Shown here: positions 54,987-63,413 of the stretch, one piece after another
Numbering within the stretch: position 1 is the first letter of the stretch
How the letters are laid out: each line of letters begins with the position of its first letter
Assembly (NCBI GenBank): GCA_946498095.1
Contig: CAMMMX010000015.1
Coordinates: forward strand, 1-64,000
Source of the DNA: an uncultured Clostridia bacterium
GTDB lineage: Bacteria; Bacillota; Clostridia; Oscillospirales; Ruminococcaceae
DNA length: 64,000 bases
Direction: 5' to 3'
Program-made: the position numbers and the translations under genes
Notes under the pieces: generated by a model
The model's input: the letters and a program-made list of their open reading frames with translations, nothing else
Told to the model about the DNA's origin: nothing
The model's database searches: none

Positions 54987-55943
54987 ATGAGACTGTCTCC
55001 GCTTTATGAGGAGGGGAACTTTTACAAGGGAAACCTCCACTCGCACACGACTCGTTCCGACGGCAAGCTGACGCCCGATGAATCCGTTGCCGCCTTCAAG
55101 GCGCACGGTTATGACTTCCTTGCCCTGACCGAGCATAACCGTTATACCCGATTCGAACAGTACAACACAAAGGACTTCATCACCATTCAGGGGGTGGAGG
55201 GGGATGTCTATCTCAAAGACGGCCAATGGCGTGTGTATCACTTTATTTTTCTCCCCACTGGCGAACGCGGATTTACGCCAACCAAACCCATGCTCTCCCA
55301 TGACGACGTGATGGATAACCCTACTCTGGATACCATGGATGACATTCAAGCTTATATTGATGATATGCGTGACAGAGGGTACATGACGATGATCAACCAC
55401 CCACACTGGTCGACGTTGGAATATGACGATATTCTGCCGTTGAAAAACCTTTTCGGCGTGGAAATATTGAATTTCTGCTCCTGGTACACCGAGAACATGG
55501 GCGAATCCAATGTGCTGTGGGACGCACTGCTGCGCCGCGGCATGAAGATCTGGGGAACGGCTACCGACGACAACCACAACTGGCATCCAATCGATTCCCA
55601 GTACTGTGATTCTTTCGGTGGTTATATCCAGGTCAAAGCCAAGGAACTGTCCGAGCAGGCAATCTGCCAGGCGATCTGGGACGGAAGTTTCTACGCCTCC
55701 ACTGGGCCGGAAATCTATGATTACTATGTCGAGGATGGCATCTTTCATATCAAGTGCTCGCCGGTGAAGCGTATCTGCGTCAATGGCCAGACGCGCGAGT
55801 ACCAAGCTGTTATCGCCAAGGACGAGTCACAACCGGTGACAGAGTACAGCGTTAAGCTTTATGATTGGCAAACTTATGTTCGCGCCGAGTGCTTCGGTTT
55901 TGACGGACGTAAGGCGTACACAAATCCGATTTATCTCAAATAA
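54987..55943 (+). CDS. PHP-domain metal-dependent phosphoesterase
   Basis: PHP domains hydrolyse phosphate esters with two or three metals bound by His/Asp. The first motif is in NLHSHTTRSDGKLTPDESVA (about 16-35), with LALTEHNRY, GVEGDV (Glu), MTMINHPHWST and ATDDNHNWHP supplying the later ligands. At 318 residues it carries a C-terminal beta domain (about 235-318) found in PHP proteins acting on nucleotides or sugars. It is monocistronic, between its own promoter and terminator. Substrate unknown. Confidence 0.85.
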   Translation: MRLSPLYEEGNFYKGNLHSHTTRSDGKLTPDESVAAFKAHGYDFLALTEHNRYTRFEQYNTKDFITIQGVEGDVYLKDGQWRVYHFIFLPTGERGFTPTKPMLSHDDVMDNPTLDTMDDIQAYIDDMRDRGYMTMINHPHWSTLEYDDILPLKNLFGVEILNFCSWYTENMGESNVLWDALLRRGMKIWGTATDDNHNWHPIDSQYCDSFGGYIQVKAKELSEQAICQAIWDGSFYASTGPEIYDYYVEDGIFHIKCSPVKRICVNGQTREYQAVIAKDESQPVTEYSVKLYDWQTYVRAECFGFDGRKAYTNPIYLK

Positions 55944-56045
55944 GACGGACTTAAGTGCATGGTGGAATTTGATTCCGGTTGTCGTTTCAGGCTTGGTGAG
56001 CCTATATAAAAATTATTACCCGGACAATTGTGTCGAAGCAAAACA

Positions 56046-56079
56046 AAAAACAGCAGGGATTACAGGCTTCCTGCTGTTT
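56046..56079. terminator. Bidirectional terminator between convergent genes
   Basis: AAAACAGCAGG pairs with CCTGCTGTTTT, with T runs on both sides. It separates the PHP gene from the convergent TtcA-like gene. Confidence 0.85.
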
Positions 56080-56107
56080 TTTGTTTCTTGTCATATCTTT
56101 ACCTTTG

Positions 56108-56869
56108 TTACTCCTGCCCTGCGTCGTTTTGCTCTTTTCGATCGGGACGATCAGGATACCCCCATCCATCGATGCCGGCGCGGCGCATGGCGCCGAACAA
56201 CCGGTAGGTAAAGCCGTGGTCTCCCCTTTCACGCTCACGCAAAAACTCCTTCGTCTTCTGCCGCGACGTGTACCCGTCCGCCGGACAAGCGCTTTTGACG
56301 ATAGGCAGTTCAAGACGTTGCGCCGTACGGCGTATCTCCTTCTCCGGCGCGAACACCAGAGGACGGATTAACGTCAGCTTCTTGCGGGATAGGTAACTTT
56401 TTGGCGAAAAACATCCCAGCCGTCCCTCGTGAAACAGGTTCATGACAAAGGTCTCCACCGCATCGTCATAATGGTGCCCCAGTGCGACTTTGTTGCAGCC
56501 TGCCGCCTTTGCTGCATCATGCAGCGCACCGCGACGCATCCGCGCGCATAGACTGCACGGGTTTGGCTCCTTACGGACGTCAAAAACAATCTCCCCGATG
56601 TTCGTCCGCTTGACCAGGTATGGGATCCCCCTATCCCGGCAGAGTGCCTCGATCGGACTATAGTCCGTCTCAATACCGCCGAACTGAGGATCCAGCGTAA
56701 TGCCGACCACCTCGTAGTCGATCCCTAAAAAACGCCGCAGTTCCCATAAGCCGAGCAGCAGTACAACCGAGTCCTTGCCGCCCGATACCCCAACCGCGAT
56801 GCAGTCGCCGTTCTCAATCAGACCGAACTCCGCCACTGCCTTGCGCATATATCCCAAAATCTTCTGCAT
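56108..56869 (-). CDS. PP-loop tRNA 2-thiolation protein, TtcA-like
   Basis: The 253-residue ATPase has the PP-loop SGGKDSVVLLLGLWELRR (about 29-46), CSLCARMRRGALHDAAKAAG (Cys pair about 101-104) and NKVALGHHYDDAVETFVMNL. This fits the TtcA/TtuA class, which adenylate a base and transfer sulfur through an iron-sulfur cluster. TtcA makes 2-thiocytidine at tRNA position 32. A further Cys near KSACPADGY (about 194) may be the third cluster ligand. Exact tRNA target is inferred, not shown. Confidence 0.85.
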   Translation of the reverse strand: MQKILGYMRKAVAEFGLIENGDCIAVGVSGGKDSVVLLLGLWELRRFLGIDYEVVGITLDPQFGGIETDYSPIEALCRDRGIPYLVKRTNIGEIVFDVRKEPNPCSLCARMRRGALHDAAKAAGCNKVALGHHYDDAVETFVMNLFHEGRLGCFSPKSYLSRKKLTLIRPLVFAPEKEIRRTAQRLELPIVKSACPADGYTSRQKTKEFLRERERGDHGFTYRLFGAMRRAGIDGWGYPDRPDRKEQNDAGQE

Positions 56870-56916
56870 TCATCTGCTCCCTTCCCCTCCCCCCGGTACG
56901 AGGAGGTGTAAGTATG

Positions 56917-57089
56917 CCGGGGCTTTGCCCCGGGCCCCATTTAGGAAACTTTTTTTCTAAAAAGTTTCCTAAGGACTTTCAAAAAACTTTAAGTTATTTT
57001 TATCACCACCCCCGCAAAGGGGATGATGATGAAAATCATTTAAAGTTCTTGGAGATTCTTAAGAACCTTCTTGAAAGAAGGTTCTTAAG
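56917..57089. repeat. Composite palindromic repeat element
   Basis: Three hairpins lie in tandem: CCGGGGC-TTT-GCCCCGG (56917-56933), TTAGGAAACTT.../AAGTTTCCTAA (56941-56972) and CTTAAGAACCTTC/GAAGGTTCTTAAG (57058-57089). The second and third are AAGTT/CTTAAG-rich. The pattern parallels 37994-38058. No coding sequence is present in the 260-base gap. Confidence 0.6.
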
Positions 57090-57130
57090 CGGAGTCTAAG
57101 GCAGAGCATCAGGGTCCCGACGCTTCCCTC

Positions 57131-58273
57131 CTACCGGGAAAGGGAAGCGAACAGATGGACGGCGTCATCGGGAGTGAAGCCGCCGGGAGTGATGGCGAAG
57201 TTGCGCAGGTTTTGCCAGCGTACGCGGCAGGCGTCAAGTAGTCCGTCCGGAATGGCGATGGGGTCGAGGGCGGTATGAAGGTCGACAATACGGCAGATTT
57301 CCGGTATGGAGAAGCCCGCCGCCCGAACAAGCGCGGCCGCCTTAGCGGGCATAAATTGCTCGGCGCGTGAAAGCAGAGCGGGGAGAAAAGCCGTACAGGC
57401 CCGTCCGTGCGGAACGCCGTAGCGCTCGGTGAGTACGTAGCCTATCGGATGACAAAAGCAGGTACCGCATTGGTTGAGCACCATGCCGGCAAGAATTGAC
57501 GCTTTGTATAGGTCGTCACGAACGATACTTTTTGTATAAATTTCTGGCGTGTCTTCTAGCGCGCGCAGGGCGTTGAGCAATAGTTTAACAGCGCGTTCGG
57601 CCAGCACATCGCTGATGTCCGAGGCACGGGAAGAGAAATAACCTTCGACGGCGTGGGAAAGTGCGTCTAATGCAGTCGAGATAGTAACGCTGTAAGGGAC
57701 ACTGTAAGTGTATTTGGCACAGCAAACAGCAAGACTTGCGTACAGAGAAGGGTGGTTGACGCTTTTCTTGATACCGGGTGCATCAGATGTCCCCTGTGTG
57801 GTTAGGACCGATGTTAGAGTGACTTCGGAGCCGGTGCCCGCCGTCGTGCCTACCAGCACGATGGGCAGCGGCGGTAGGGTCCATTTCAATGAGAACAGCG
57901 CCTCATCGGACAAATCGGGGTTTTTTGCAAACACCGCGACTGCCTTGGCTGCGTCAAGGGGCGAACCGCCGCCTATACCGATAATAAAATGGCAATCCGA
58001 CTCGTAAGCGCGTTGTCCTGCTTCCCGACAGGACGAGACAAAGGGGTTCTCACCAATTCCATCGTAGATTTCCCGGGCAATTCCGGCGGATGAAAGCGCG
58101 CGAAGAACATCATCCAGTGCGCCGCTTTTTTTTGCCGACGATTTCCCTGTGACGATCATTGCCCGCCCACCGTAGGCGGCGAGGCGTGACAGAATATCGG
58201 CGTCGGTATACCAGACATCCTTTCCTGTCATACGTACGGGAAGAAAGTAGGAGAGTTCCATTTGAACATTCAT
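57131..58273 (-). CDS. Iron-containing alcohol dehydrogenase
   Basis: The 380-residue protein is a group III (iron-type) alcohol dehydrogenase. The NAD(P) region shows FIIGIGGGSPLDAAKAVAVF and VGTTAGTGSEVTLTSVL. The metal ligands lie in DALSHAVEGYFSS and GTCFCHPIGYVLTERYGVPHG (Asp, His, His, His). Such enzymes reduce aldehydes or ketones in fermentation. The gene appears monocistronic, upstream of the repeat element. Substrate is not predictable. Confidence 0.9.
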   Translation of the reverse strand: MNVQMELSYFLPVRMTGKDVWYTDADILSRLAAYGGRAMIVTGKSSAKKSGALDDVLRALSSAGIAREIYDGIGENPFVSSCREAGQRAYESDCHFIIGIGGGSPLDAAKAVAVFAKNPDLSDEALFSLKWTLPPLPIVLVGTTAGTGSEVTLTSVLTTQGTSDAPGIKKSVNHPSLYASLAVCCAKYTYSVPYSVTISTALDALSHAVEGYFSSRASDISDVLAERAVKLLLNALRALEDTPEIYTKSIVRDDLYKASILAGMVLNQCGTCFCHPIGYVLTERYGVPHGRACTAFLPALLSRAEQFMPAKAAALVRAAGFSIPEICRIVDLHTALDPIAIPDGLLDACRVRWQNLRNFAITPGGFTPDDAVHLFASLSR

Positions 58274-58344
58274 TCCTTTCGCTGTGGTTGGATACGGGAT
58301 ATCGCGCTTCCCTGCCGGCGCAGTCGACGGTATCCGTGTATTTG

Positions 58345-58677
58345 TTATAAGTGGTAGTAGCGTAAAAAGCGTGCCAAGATATTCCGGCTGCGCTGGATGC
58401 TGCGGCAGACACTGGAAGGAGCCATGTGCAAATCACTGGCAATTTCCCGTATCGTCATATTCTGATAATAGTAGCGTAGCAGAATTTCCCGTTGCCGTTC
58501 GGATAGTTCTCTCTCAATCATTTCTGGCAGCACCTTTTGTATCCATTTTACCGGAAACAACTGCGTTTGTCCACTATTTGACGTATCCGCGTACGCGTTC
58601 TCCCCGACGACCGGTATGGATGGTGCGTTATCGTCCAACTGGTACAGCGCCTCAAGCGCGACGCGTTTTCTACGCAT
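58345..58677 (-). CDS. Sigma-70 region-4-like helix-turn-helix protein
   Basis: The 110-residue protein ends in a clear sigma region 4 (LSERQREILLRYYYQNMTIR, EIASDLHMAPSSVCRSIQRS). The N-terminal half is polar and lacks region 2. Such small proteins are common in phage and integrative elements, where they activate late or transfer genes. It overlaps the upstream hypothetical gene by eight bases. Confidence 0.72.
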   Translation of the reverse strand: MRRKRVALEALYQLDDNAPSIPVVGENAYADTSNSGQTQLFPVKWIQKVLPEMIERELSERQREILLRYYYQNMTIREIASDLHMAPSSVCRSIQRSRNILARFLRYYHL

Positions 58678-58924
58678 CCCACCGCTCCCTTTCTCGATAA
58701 TAGCTTTCTAAATATCGTGCCGCCGCTTTCATGTCAGCATGTTCATCGTAAAGAATCCGCAGGCGGTAAAGCATTTCTTGCCGCTGCGGTAGCGGCGCGT
58801 TGGGGATGGCTGCCCGCAGTGCGCGGATGCGTCCCGCCAAAGCCATTGCAGAAAGATTGTATTCTTCCCCCAGGATGTGAAGAGATACCTCACTATCTTT
58901 GATGTCCGTAAAGTTTTTTGTCAT
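58670..58924 (-). CDS. Small helical protein of a mobile-element regulatory pair
   Basis: ATG 58924 has AGGAGG nine bases upstream; the longer frame to 58996 lacks a ribosome site. The 84 residues (MTKNFTDIKDSEVSLHILGE, LAGRIRALRAAIPNAPLPQR, YLESYYRERERWDA) are helical and basic. The small-protein plus sigma-like order is typical of Clostridial phage/ICE modules. No function known. Confidence 0.6.
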   Translation of the reverse strand: MTKNFTDIKDSEVSLHILGEEYNLSAMALAGRIRALRAAIPNAPLPQRQEMLYRLRILYDEHADMKAAARYLESYYRERERWDA

Positions 58925-59124
58925 TGACGTGTCCTCCTTTTTCATCTGTCTTGCTCTTTTATAAGGATATAAAACATATAAATCACAATAAGACATATAA
59001 TTTACATATTATATCAACATAATGTGATGCTAAATGGTATACGTCTCTTACTTGATCAATTGGTAACAGATACGCTTCAAAATAGAAAAAGCTAAAAACA
59101 CGATATGGTAAATTTTAAACTATA

Positions 59125-59192
59125 TTACTACACTTATTGTGATTTCACCTTCATTTTAACACACTTATAGTGTGTTGTCAAGGTGTAGTAAT
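59125..59192. promoter_or_regulatory. Operator-like inverted repeats of the XRE repressor
   Basis: ATTACTACAC (59125-59134) is inversely repeated as GTGTAGTAAT (59183-59192), and between them AACACAC-TTATA-GTGTGTT (59158-59176) forms a second dyad. They lie upstream of the repressor promoter and between divergent genes, where a CI-like repressor would bind. Confidence 0.55.
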
Positions 59193-59203
59193 CACAAATT
59201 GTG

Positions 59204-59232
59204 TTGACATCAAAGGACACCTATGGTATAAT
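59204..59232 (+). promoter_or_regulatory. Consensus sigma-A promoter of the XRE repressor
   Basis: TTGACA (59204-59209), 17 bases, TATAAT (59227-59232): a full consensus promoter 36 bases before the ATG. Confidence 0.85.
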
Positions 59233-59267
59233 ATCGGCAGAAACCATCGAATTAGGGAGTGAATCAC

Positions 59268-59645
59268 ATGTTTGGAACCAATCTGAAGATTCTACGGCTG
59301 AAAAACAAGCTTACCCAGGCGGAGTTGGCAGCGCAGGTAGGCGTGTCGTCCAGTACAATCGGGATGTATGAAAGCGGACGGCGGGAGCCGGATCACGCGA
59401 CGCTTTTGAAGATTGCCCAAATTTTAGGTGCTAGCACCGACGATCTTCTAACGGACCATACGGGCGGCGAAAAGAAAGAGCTTCTTTCGGAGATACGGCA
59501 TTTTCTCATCAACAGCGACAGCCTGATGTTCAACGGACAGCCGCTCACTGACGAGGAATTGTCCCAGGTCATCGAGGCGATGGAGCTCAGTGCAGAAATT
59601 GCGATGCGCAGATCCAAGGAAAACAGCCGCAAAGGACGGGGCTGA
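59268..59645 (+). CDS. XRE-family phage/ICE-type repressor
   Basis: The 125-residue protein has an N-terminal HTH_3 (LKILRLKNKLTQAELAAQVG, SSSTIGMYESGRREPDHATL) and a C-terminal helical tail (LSEIRHFLINSDSLMFNGQP onward). It pairs with the ImmA-type protease gene 113 bases downstream, like ImmR/ImmA of ICEBs1-type elements, where the protease cleaves the repressor on DNA damage or quorum signals. The two divergent small genes are the likely targets. Confidence 0.85.
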   Translation: MFGTNLKILRLKNKLTQAELAAQVGVSSSTIGMYESGRREPDHATLLKIAQILGASTDDLLTDHTGGEKKELLSEIRHFLINSDSLMFNGQPLTDEELSQVIEAMELSAEIAMRRSKENSRKGRG

Positions 59646-59758
59646 TATCACTGTACGGTTTAACGCACACTGAGATGTGCTACAATAATACTGGCAGGTG
59701 CCGAAATGTCTAACGACAGCTATGCCGCACAACCTACTACATAAAGGACTTTCACAGT

Positions 59759-60205
59759 ATGACGGAAATCAAAAGACTTGTAGAGCGTCTGAAGCGCACA
59801 TATGAAACATCCGATCCGTTCGAGCTTTGCGAATACTTGGACATTACCCCCCTTATGGTTCCTTTGCCAGCCCGCATCCGGGGATTTTTCAACCGGATGC
59901 AAGGGTACGGCTTTATTTATATCAATGACGCCCTTCCGGAAAGAGAACGGACGATTGTTTGCGGACATGAACTGGGTCATGCGCTGTTACATACGCAGCT
60001 TAATAGTATGTTTATTTTGTCGTTTACTTACCTGGTGCAATCCAAGCTGGAGAATGAAGCGGACTATTTTTGCGCTTGTCTGCTGCTGGAGGAGGCGGAC
60101 GACTACTACCGTGAATATGGTCTGACAACGCTTGCGCAGATCGCCCAGTTGACCGGTTTTGATGAACGCGTCGTCGCGCTGCGTTATGAGGAATTGGCAG
60201 AATAA
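59759..60205 (+). CDS. ImmA/IrrE-type metallopeptidase
   Basis: The 148-residue protein carries the zinc motif HELGH (70-74) and a downstream Glu in LENEADYFCACLLL. ImmA/IrrE proteases cleave XRE repressors in mobile elements and stress pathways. It follows the XRE gene, the expected target. No integrase or other element genes are visible, so the module appears to be a remnant or domesticated. Confidence 0.85.
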   Translation: MTEIKRLVERLKRTYETSDPFELCEYLDITPLMVPLPARIRGFFNRMQGYGFIYINDALPERERTIVCGHELGHALLHTQLNSMFILSFTYLVQSKLENEADYFCACLLLEEADDYYREYGLTTLAQIAQLTGFDERVVALRYEELAE

Positions 60206-60348
60206 GGAATGCCGGTCTTGTTATGCTGGATTGAGGTATCGTTTTTGTATTTTATGGCCAAATGAGGAAGCAAAGATGGCGCTATCTTGGTGTATGAATG
60301 TTGCCGCTTTTCACTCAGGCGTTCCGTTCTCATCTCTTTTACAAAAAA

Positions 60349-60379
60349 GTCCCCTACGGAAATATTTTCCGCAGGGGAC
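60349..60379 (-). terminator. Intrinsic terminator of the VanY-like gene
   Basis: GTCCCCTACGGAA and TTCCGCAGGGGAC form the stem; on the minus strand TTTTTT follows. Confidence 0.85.
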
Positions 60380-60391
60380 AAGATGATCTTT

Positions 60392-61258
60392 TTAGGACAA
60401 ACCAAGCATTTGTGTGTACTCCTCCAAGGTGACGTTCATCTCTTTCATCTTTTTCGCATGGTAGGGACCCACGAAGCGCCAGTGCCACGGCTCGTAATTG
60501 ATACCGGTGATGTCGGTTTTGTCCTTTGGGTAACGCAGAACAAAGCCGTAGTCGACGGCGTGCTCCAAGAGCCAGTCGGACTGCTTGGTATTGGCAAAGG
60601 CTTCGTTGAGTTCGGCGTGCTGGTTGAAGAAACCAGGATTGACGATATCGGCGGCAAGGCCGGTTGCATGCTCGCTCTGGCCTGGTACGGCGATATTGCG
60701 GGCGGTTTCCGCTTCGGCTTCTTCCCTGGTCATGCCTTGGCCCATCAACGTTTTAACGCTCTGCTCAAATAGGCCGGTCTGATAGGATTTGCTACGGTAT
60801 GCCGACGTGAGGAACATGGGGCAGCCGTCCGCCTCGGCCGCAGCGAACATTTCTTTCAAGTATTCGTTGGCGCGGTACTCAAATTCTTTACCATTGAAGG
60901 AATCGGCCGTTTTGACCTCATAATCGTCTGGCAGGATATGTGTCTGGTTGACTAAAATCAGTGCCCAGTCCATTTTATCCACCGTCTCCTCTCCCGGGGA
61001 CGTCGCCGTTTCAGAAGATTCCGACGCTGGGGATCCGCTTGGATCCTGTGACGAACTTTGCGGATTCTCTGATGAGGAGGGCTGTGACGACGTTTCCGAT
61101 TGATTTTCGCTGCTTTCCCCGCCGCTGAGAGCAAAGGAAAAGACAAGGAGCAGCACTAGTATCATTAGTATGAGGATGGGTACGAGGACATTCGCTTTTT
61201 TGCTGCCTTTTTTTCTCGGCGGACGTGCACCCGACTGTGGCCTTCTTTTCTGTGGCAT
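60392..61258 (-). CDS. D-alanyl-D-alanine carboxypeptidase, VanY/M15B type
   Basis: ATG 61258 with AAGGA upstream gives 288 residues; a longer frame has no match. A basic lead and one membrane helix (about 22-44, ANVLVPILILMILVLLLVFS) precede a Ser-rich linker. The M15B domain has SAYRSKSYQTGLFEQSVKTL, the zinc site in GQSEHATGLAADI, and YEPWHWRFVGPYHA (final His). It trims the terminal D-Ala of peptidoglycan stems outside the membrane. No vancomycin-resistance genes are near, so this is ordinary wall remodelling. Confidence 0.9.
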   Translation of the reverse strand: MPQKRRPQSGARPPRKKGSKKANVLVPILILMILVLLLVFSFALSGGESSENQSETSSQPSSSENPQSSSQDPSGSPASESSETATSPGEETVDKMDWALILVNQTHILPDDYEVKTADSFNGKEFEYRANEYLKEMFAAAEADGCPMFLTSAYRSKSYQTGLFEQSVKTLMGQGMTREEAEAETARNIAVPGQSEHATGLAADIVNPGFFNQHAELNEAFANTKQSDWLLEHAVDYGFVLRYPKDKTDITGINYEPWHWRFVGPYHAKKMKEMNVTLEEYTQMLGLS

Positions 61259-61687
61259 TTTCAAAATCCTTTCTCGGTGAAACCTGGGCGGCCGTCGCCG
61301 CCTTTTCCGCTCCCTTTCGTCCGGGTGTTTCCAGGAAATGCAGCGGACAGTTATGGCCTGATGGATCCATTGTAGTAGCTTTCCAGGAAAATAGCAAGCG
61401 GAATCTGTCAATACACTCCTCTTTCTCCGGTTTCGCGTATCCGAGATCTGACGAGATGGCGAGGAGGAAAGCCGGTAAAATAGACCGAATCCTGCCGTTT
61501 TTTAGCGAACTTGAATTAATTTTCACAAAGCCATCAACTGATGTTAGGCAACATTTATAAACCGTTCACAGTTTTTATGAATTTCTTTGATATAATAATT
61601 TTTGCTCCTGTCCAAAGGACGGGCTTTTGCGTATTGACGCTCAAACCGGGAAAGCCCCCGGTTTTCAAGCATGATGGAGGGATTACG
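61259..61687. other. Intergenic region upstream of the ABC operon
   Basis: The first ~150 bases are the leader of the minus-strand VanY-like gene. A TATAAT at 61591-61596 is the best -10 for the ABC genes, but no good -35 lies 17 bases upstream. A CCGGG...CCCGG-type stem is visible near 61650. No gene seen. Confidence 0.4.
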
Positions 61688-62638
61688 ATGATAGAGGTAC
61701 AAAACCTCACAAAACGTTACGGCGATAAGAAGGCGGTGGATAACATCTCCTTTACAGTCAATAAAGGGGAAATTCTTGGCTTTCTTGGGCCGAACGGCGC
61801 GGGCAAGTCTACCACGATGAATATCCTCACTGGTTACCTCTCCTCCACAGAGGGCGTTGCCAAAATCGGCGAGTACGATGTGCTGGAAAATCCGCTGGAG
61901 GCGAAAAAGCATATCGGTTACCTGCCGGAACATCCGCCTTTATATCTGGATATGACTGTGCGCGATTACCTCGATTTCATCTACGATTTGAAGCGCTGTA
62001 AAATCCCTCGGAAGTCCCATATCGGCGAGATTTGCCGTCTGGTTCGTATTGAGGAGGTTTATAACCGCATCATTAAGAACTTGTCCAAAGGCTATAAACA
62101 GCGTGTGGGGCTAGCACAGGCGCTGATAGGCAACCCTGAGGTGCTTATCCTGGACGAACCGACTGTCGGATTGGACCCAAAGCAGATTATTGATATCCGT
62201 AATCTGATTAAACGGCTGGGAAAAAACCATACCGTCATTTTGTCCTCGCATATTCTTCCAGAGGTACAAGCAGTATGCGACAGGGTGGTTGTTATTAATA
62301 AGGGCATCATCGTTGCTGATGATACGGCGGACAACCTCTCCCGTCAGCTGAGCACCGACCATAAGCTGGTCGTCCGGATTGAGGGGCCGGAGGCGGAAGT
62401 GCGAAAACTTTTAACGTCGGTGCCGAATATGCAGTCGGTGGTGCTGCTGGGCGAACGAGAAAAGGGTGTATTCGAGTACAGCCTCGAAGCCAAGGAGGGG
62501 AGCGATGTGCGGCGCGAGATTTTTAATCGCCTGTCCAACAGAAGCTTCCCGCTGTTGGGGATGAAGACCAGCGAAATGACGCTGGAAGACGTCTTCCTTA
62601 CCCTGATCGATGACAAATCCAAAGGAGGCAAAAAATAA
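61688..62638 (+). CDS. ABC transporter ATPase, GldA-like
   Basis: ATG 61688 follows GGAGG. The 316-residue protein has Walker A GPNGAGKSTTMNIL, LSKGYKQRVGLAQAL as signature, Walker B VLILDEPTVGLD and a C-terminal regulatory domain (VRIEGPEAEVRKLLTSVPNM). It is the ATP-binding half of an export system whose permease (overlapping by one base) and auxiliary protein follow. Similar Gld-type exporters occur in bacteria that do not glide. Confidence 0.92.
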   Translation: MIEVQNLTKRYGDKKAVDNISFTVNKGEILGFLGPNGAGKSTTMNILTGYLSSTEGVAKIGEYDVLENPLEAKKHIGYLPEHPPLYLDMTVRDYLDFIYDLKRCKIPRKSHIGEICRLVRIEEVYNRIIKNLSKGYKQRVGLAQALIGNPEVLILDEPTVGLDPKQIIDIRNLIKRLGKNHTVILSSHILPEVQAVCDRVVVINKGIIVADDTADNLSRQLSTDHKLVVRIEGPEAEVRKLLTSVPNMQSVVLLGEREKGVFEYSLEAKEGSDVRREIFNRLSNRSFPLLGMKTSEMTLEDVFLTLIDDKSKGGKK

Positions 62639-63342
62639 TGGGTGCAATCATCAAACGGGAGATGTCGTCGTATTTCTCATCTCCTATTGGTTATATCTAT
62701 CTAGCGGTATTTTACCTTTTCGCAGGTTTCTTCTTTTACATGACCACGCTGCAGGCCGGTTCGACCGATTTGCGCGGCGTTTTTATCAATTTGTTCAGCG
62801 TGCTGATGTTCCTGATTCCCATCCTGACGATGCGGCTGATTAGCGAAGACAAGCGGCAGAAGACGGATCAGGCGCTTTTAACTGCGCCGCTGACGTTGGG
62901 AGGGCTTGTGTTCGGCAAGTTTATCGCCGCTTTTATCATCTTTGCAATGGGCGTTGCCGTAACGTTGGTGTTCGCAGTGGTCGTTTCCTTCTTTGCGCAG
63001 CCTGATTGGGCAGTGGTGCTGAGCAATATGCTGGGGCTTTTGCTGCTGGGCGGCGCGTTGATCTCCATCGGGCTTTTTATTTCATCCTTGACGGAAAATC
63101 AGGTGATCGCGGCTATCGGCAGCTTTGCAGCGCTGATGTTCCTGTCGTTTATCGATTCGATTGCAGCTGCTATCCCGATTTCTTTCCTCAGCACCATTGT
63201 GAAGGGCTTCTCCTTTTATGAGCCGTATAATACGCTGACAATGGGTAAAATCGGCCTTTCGCCTATTTTATTCTTTATCAGTGTGGCGCTTTTATTCAAT
63301 TACCTGACCATCCGCGTATTTGAGCGCCGGCGTTGGTCTTGA
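62638..63342 (+). CDS. ABC-2-type permease, GldF-like
   Basis: The ATG overlaps the ATPase stop (TAATG). The 234 residues form about six membrane helices, and IPILTMRLISEDKRQKTDQA is typical of GldF/CcmB-like ABC-2 permeases. It forms the channel of the exporter with the upstream ATPase. Substrate unknown. Confidence 0.9.
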   Translation: MGAIIKREMSSYFSSPIGYIYLAVFYLFAGFFFYMTTLQAGSTDLRGVFINLFSVLMFLIPILTMRLISEDKRQKTDQALLTAPLTLGGLVFGKFIAAFIIFAMGVAVTLVFAVVVSFFAQPDWAVVLSNMLGLLLLGGALISIGLFISSLTENQVIAAIGSFAALMFLSFIDSIAAAIPISFLSTIVKGFSFYEPYNTLTMGKIGLSPILFFISVALLFNYLTIRVFERRRWS

Positions 63343-63370
63343 TCGCAGCGGAGCCGTCCCGCAGAAAGCA

Positions 63371-63390
63371 GTCCGGCGGTTTTGCCGGAC
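63371..63390. repeat. Short hairpin between permease and GldG-like gene
   Basis: GTCCGGC and GCCGGAC close a six-base loop between the permease stop and the next ribosome site. It may tune expression of the downstream gene. Confidence 0.4.
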
Positions 63391-63413
63391 AATAAACAGG
63401 AGGCCTTTCCAAT

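Noticed and set aside
54909-55805. Minus-strand open frame opposite the PHP gene
   Set aside because: The plus-strand PHP metal motifs, promoter and start are clear; the antisense frame is a shadow.
60392-61258. Vancomycin-resistance cluster
   Set aside because: The VanY-type gene has no vanH, vanA, vanX or vanRS neighbours; it is an ordinary wall enzyme.
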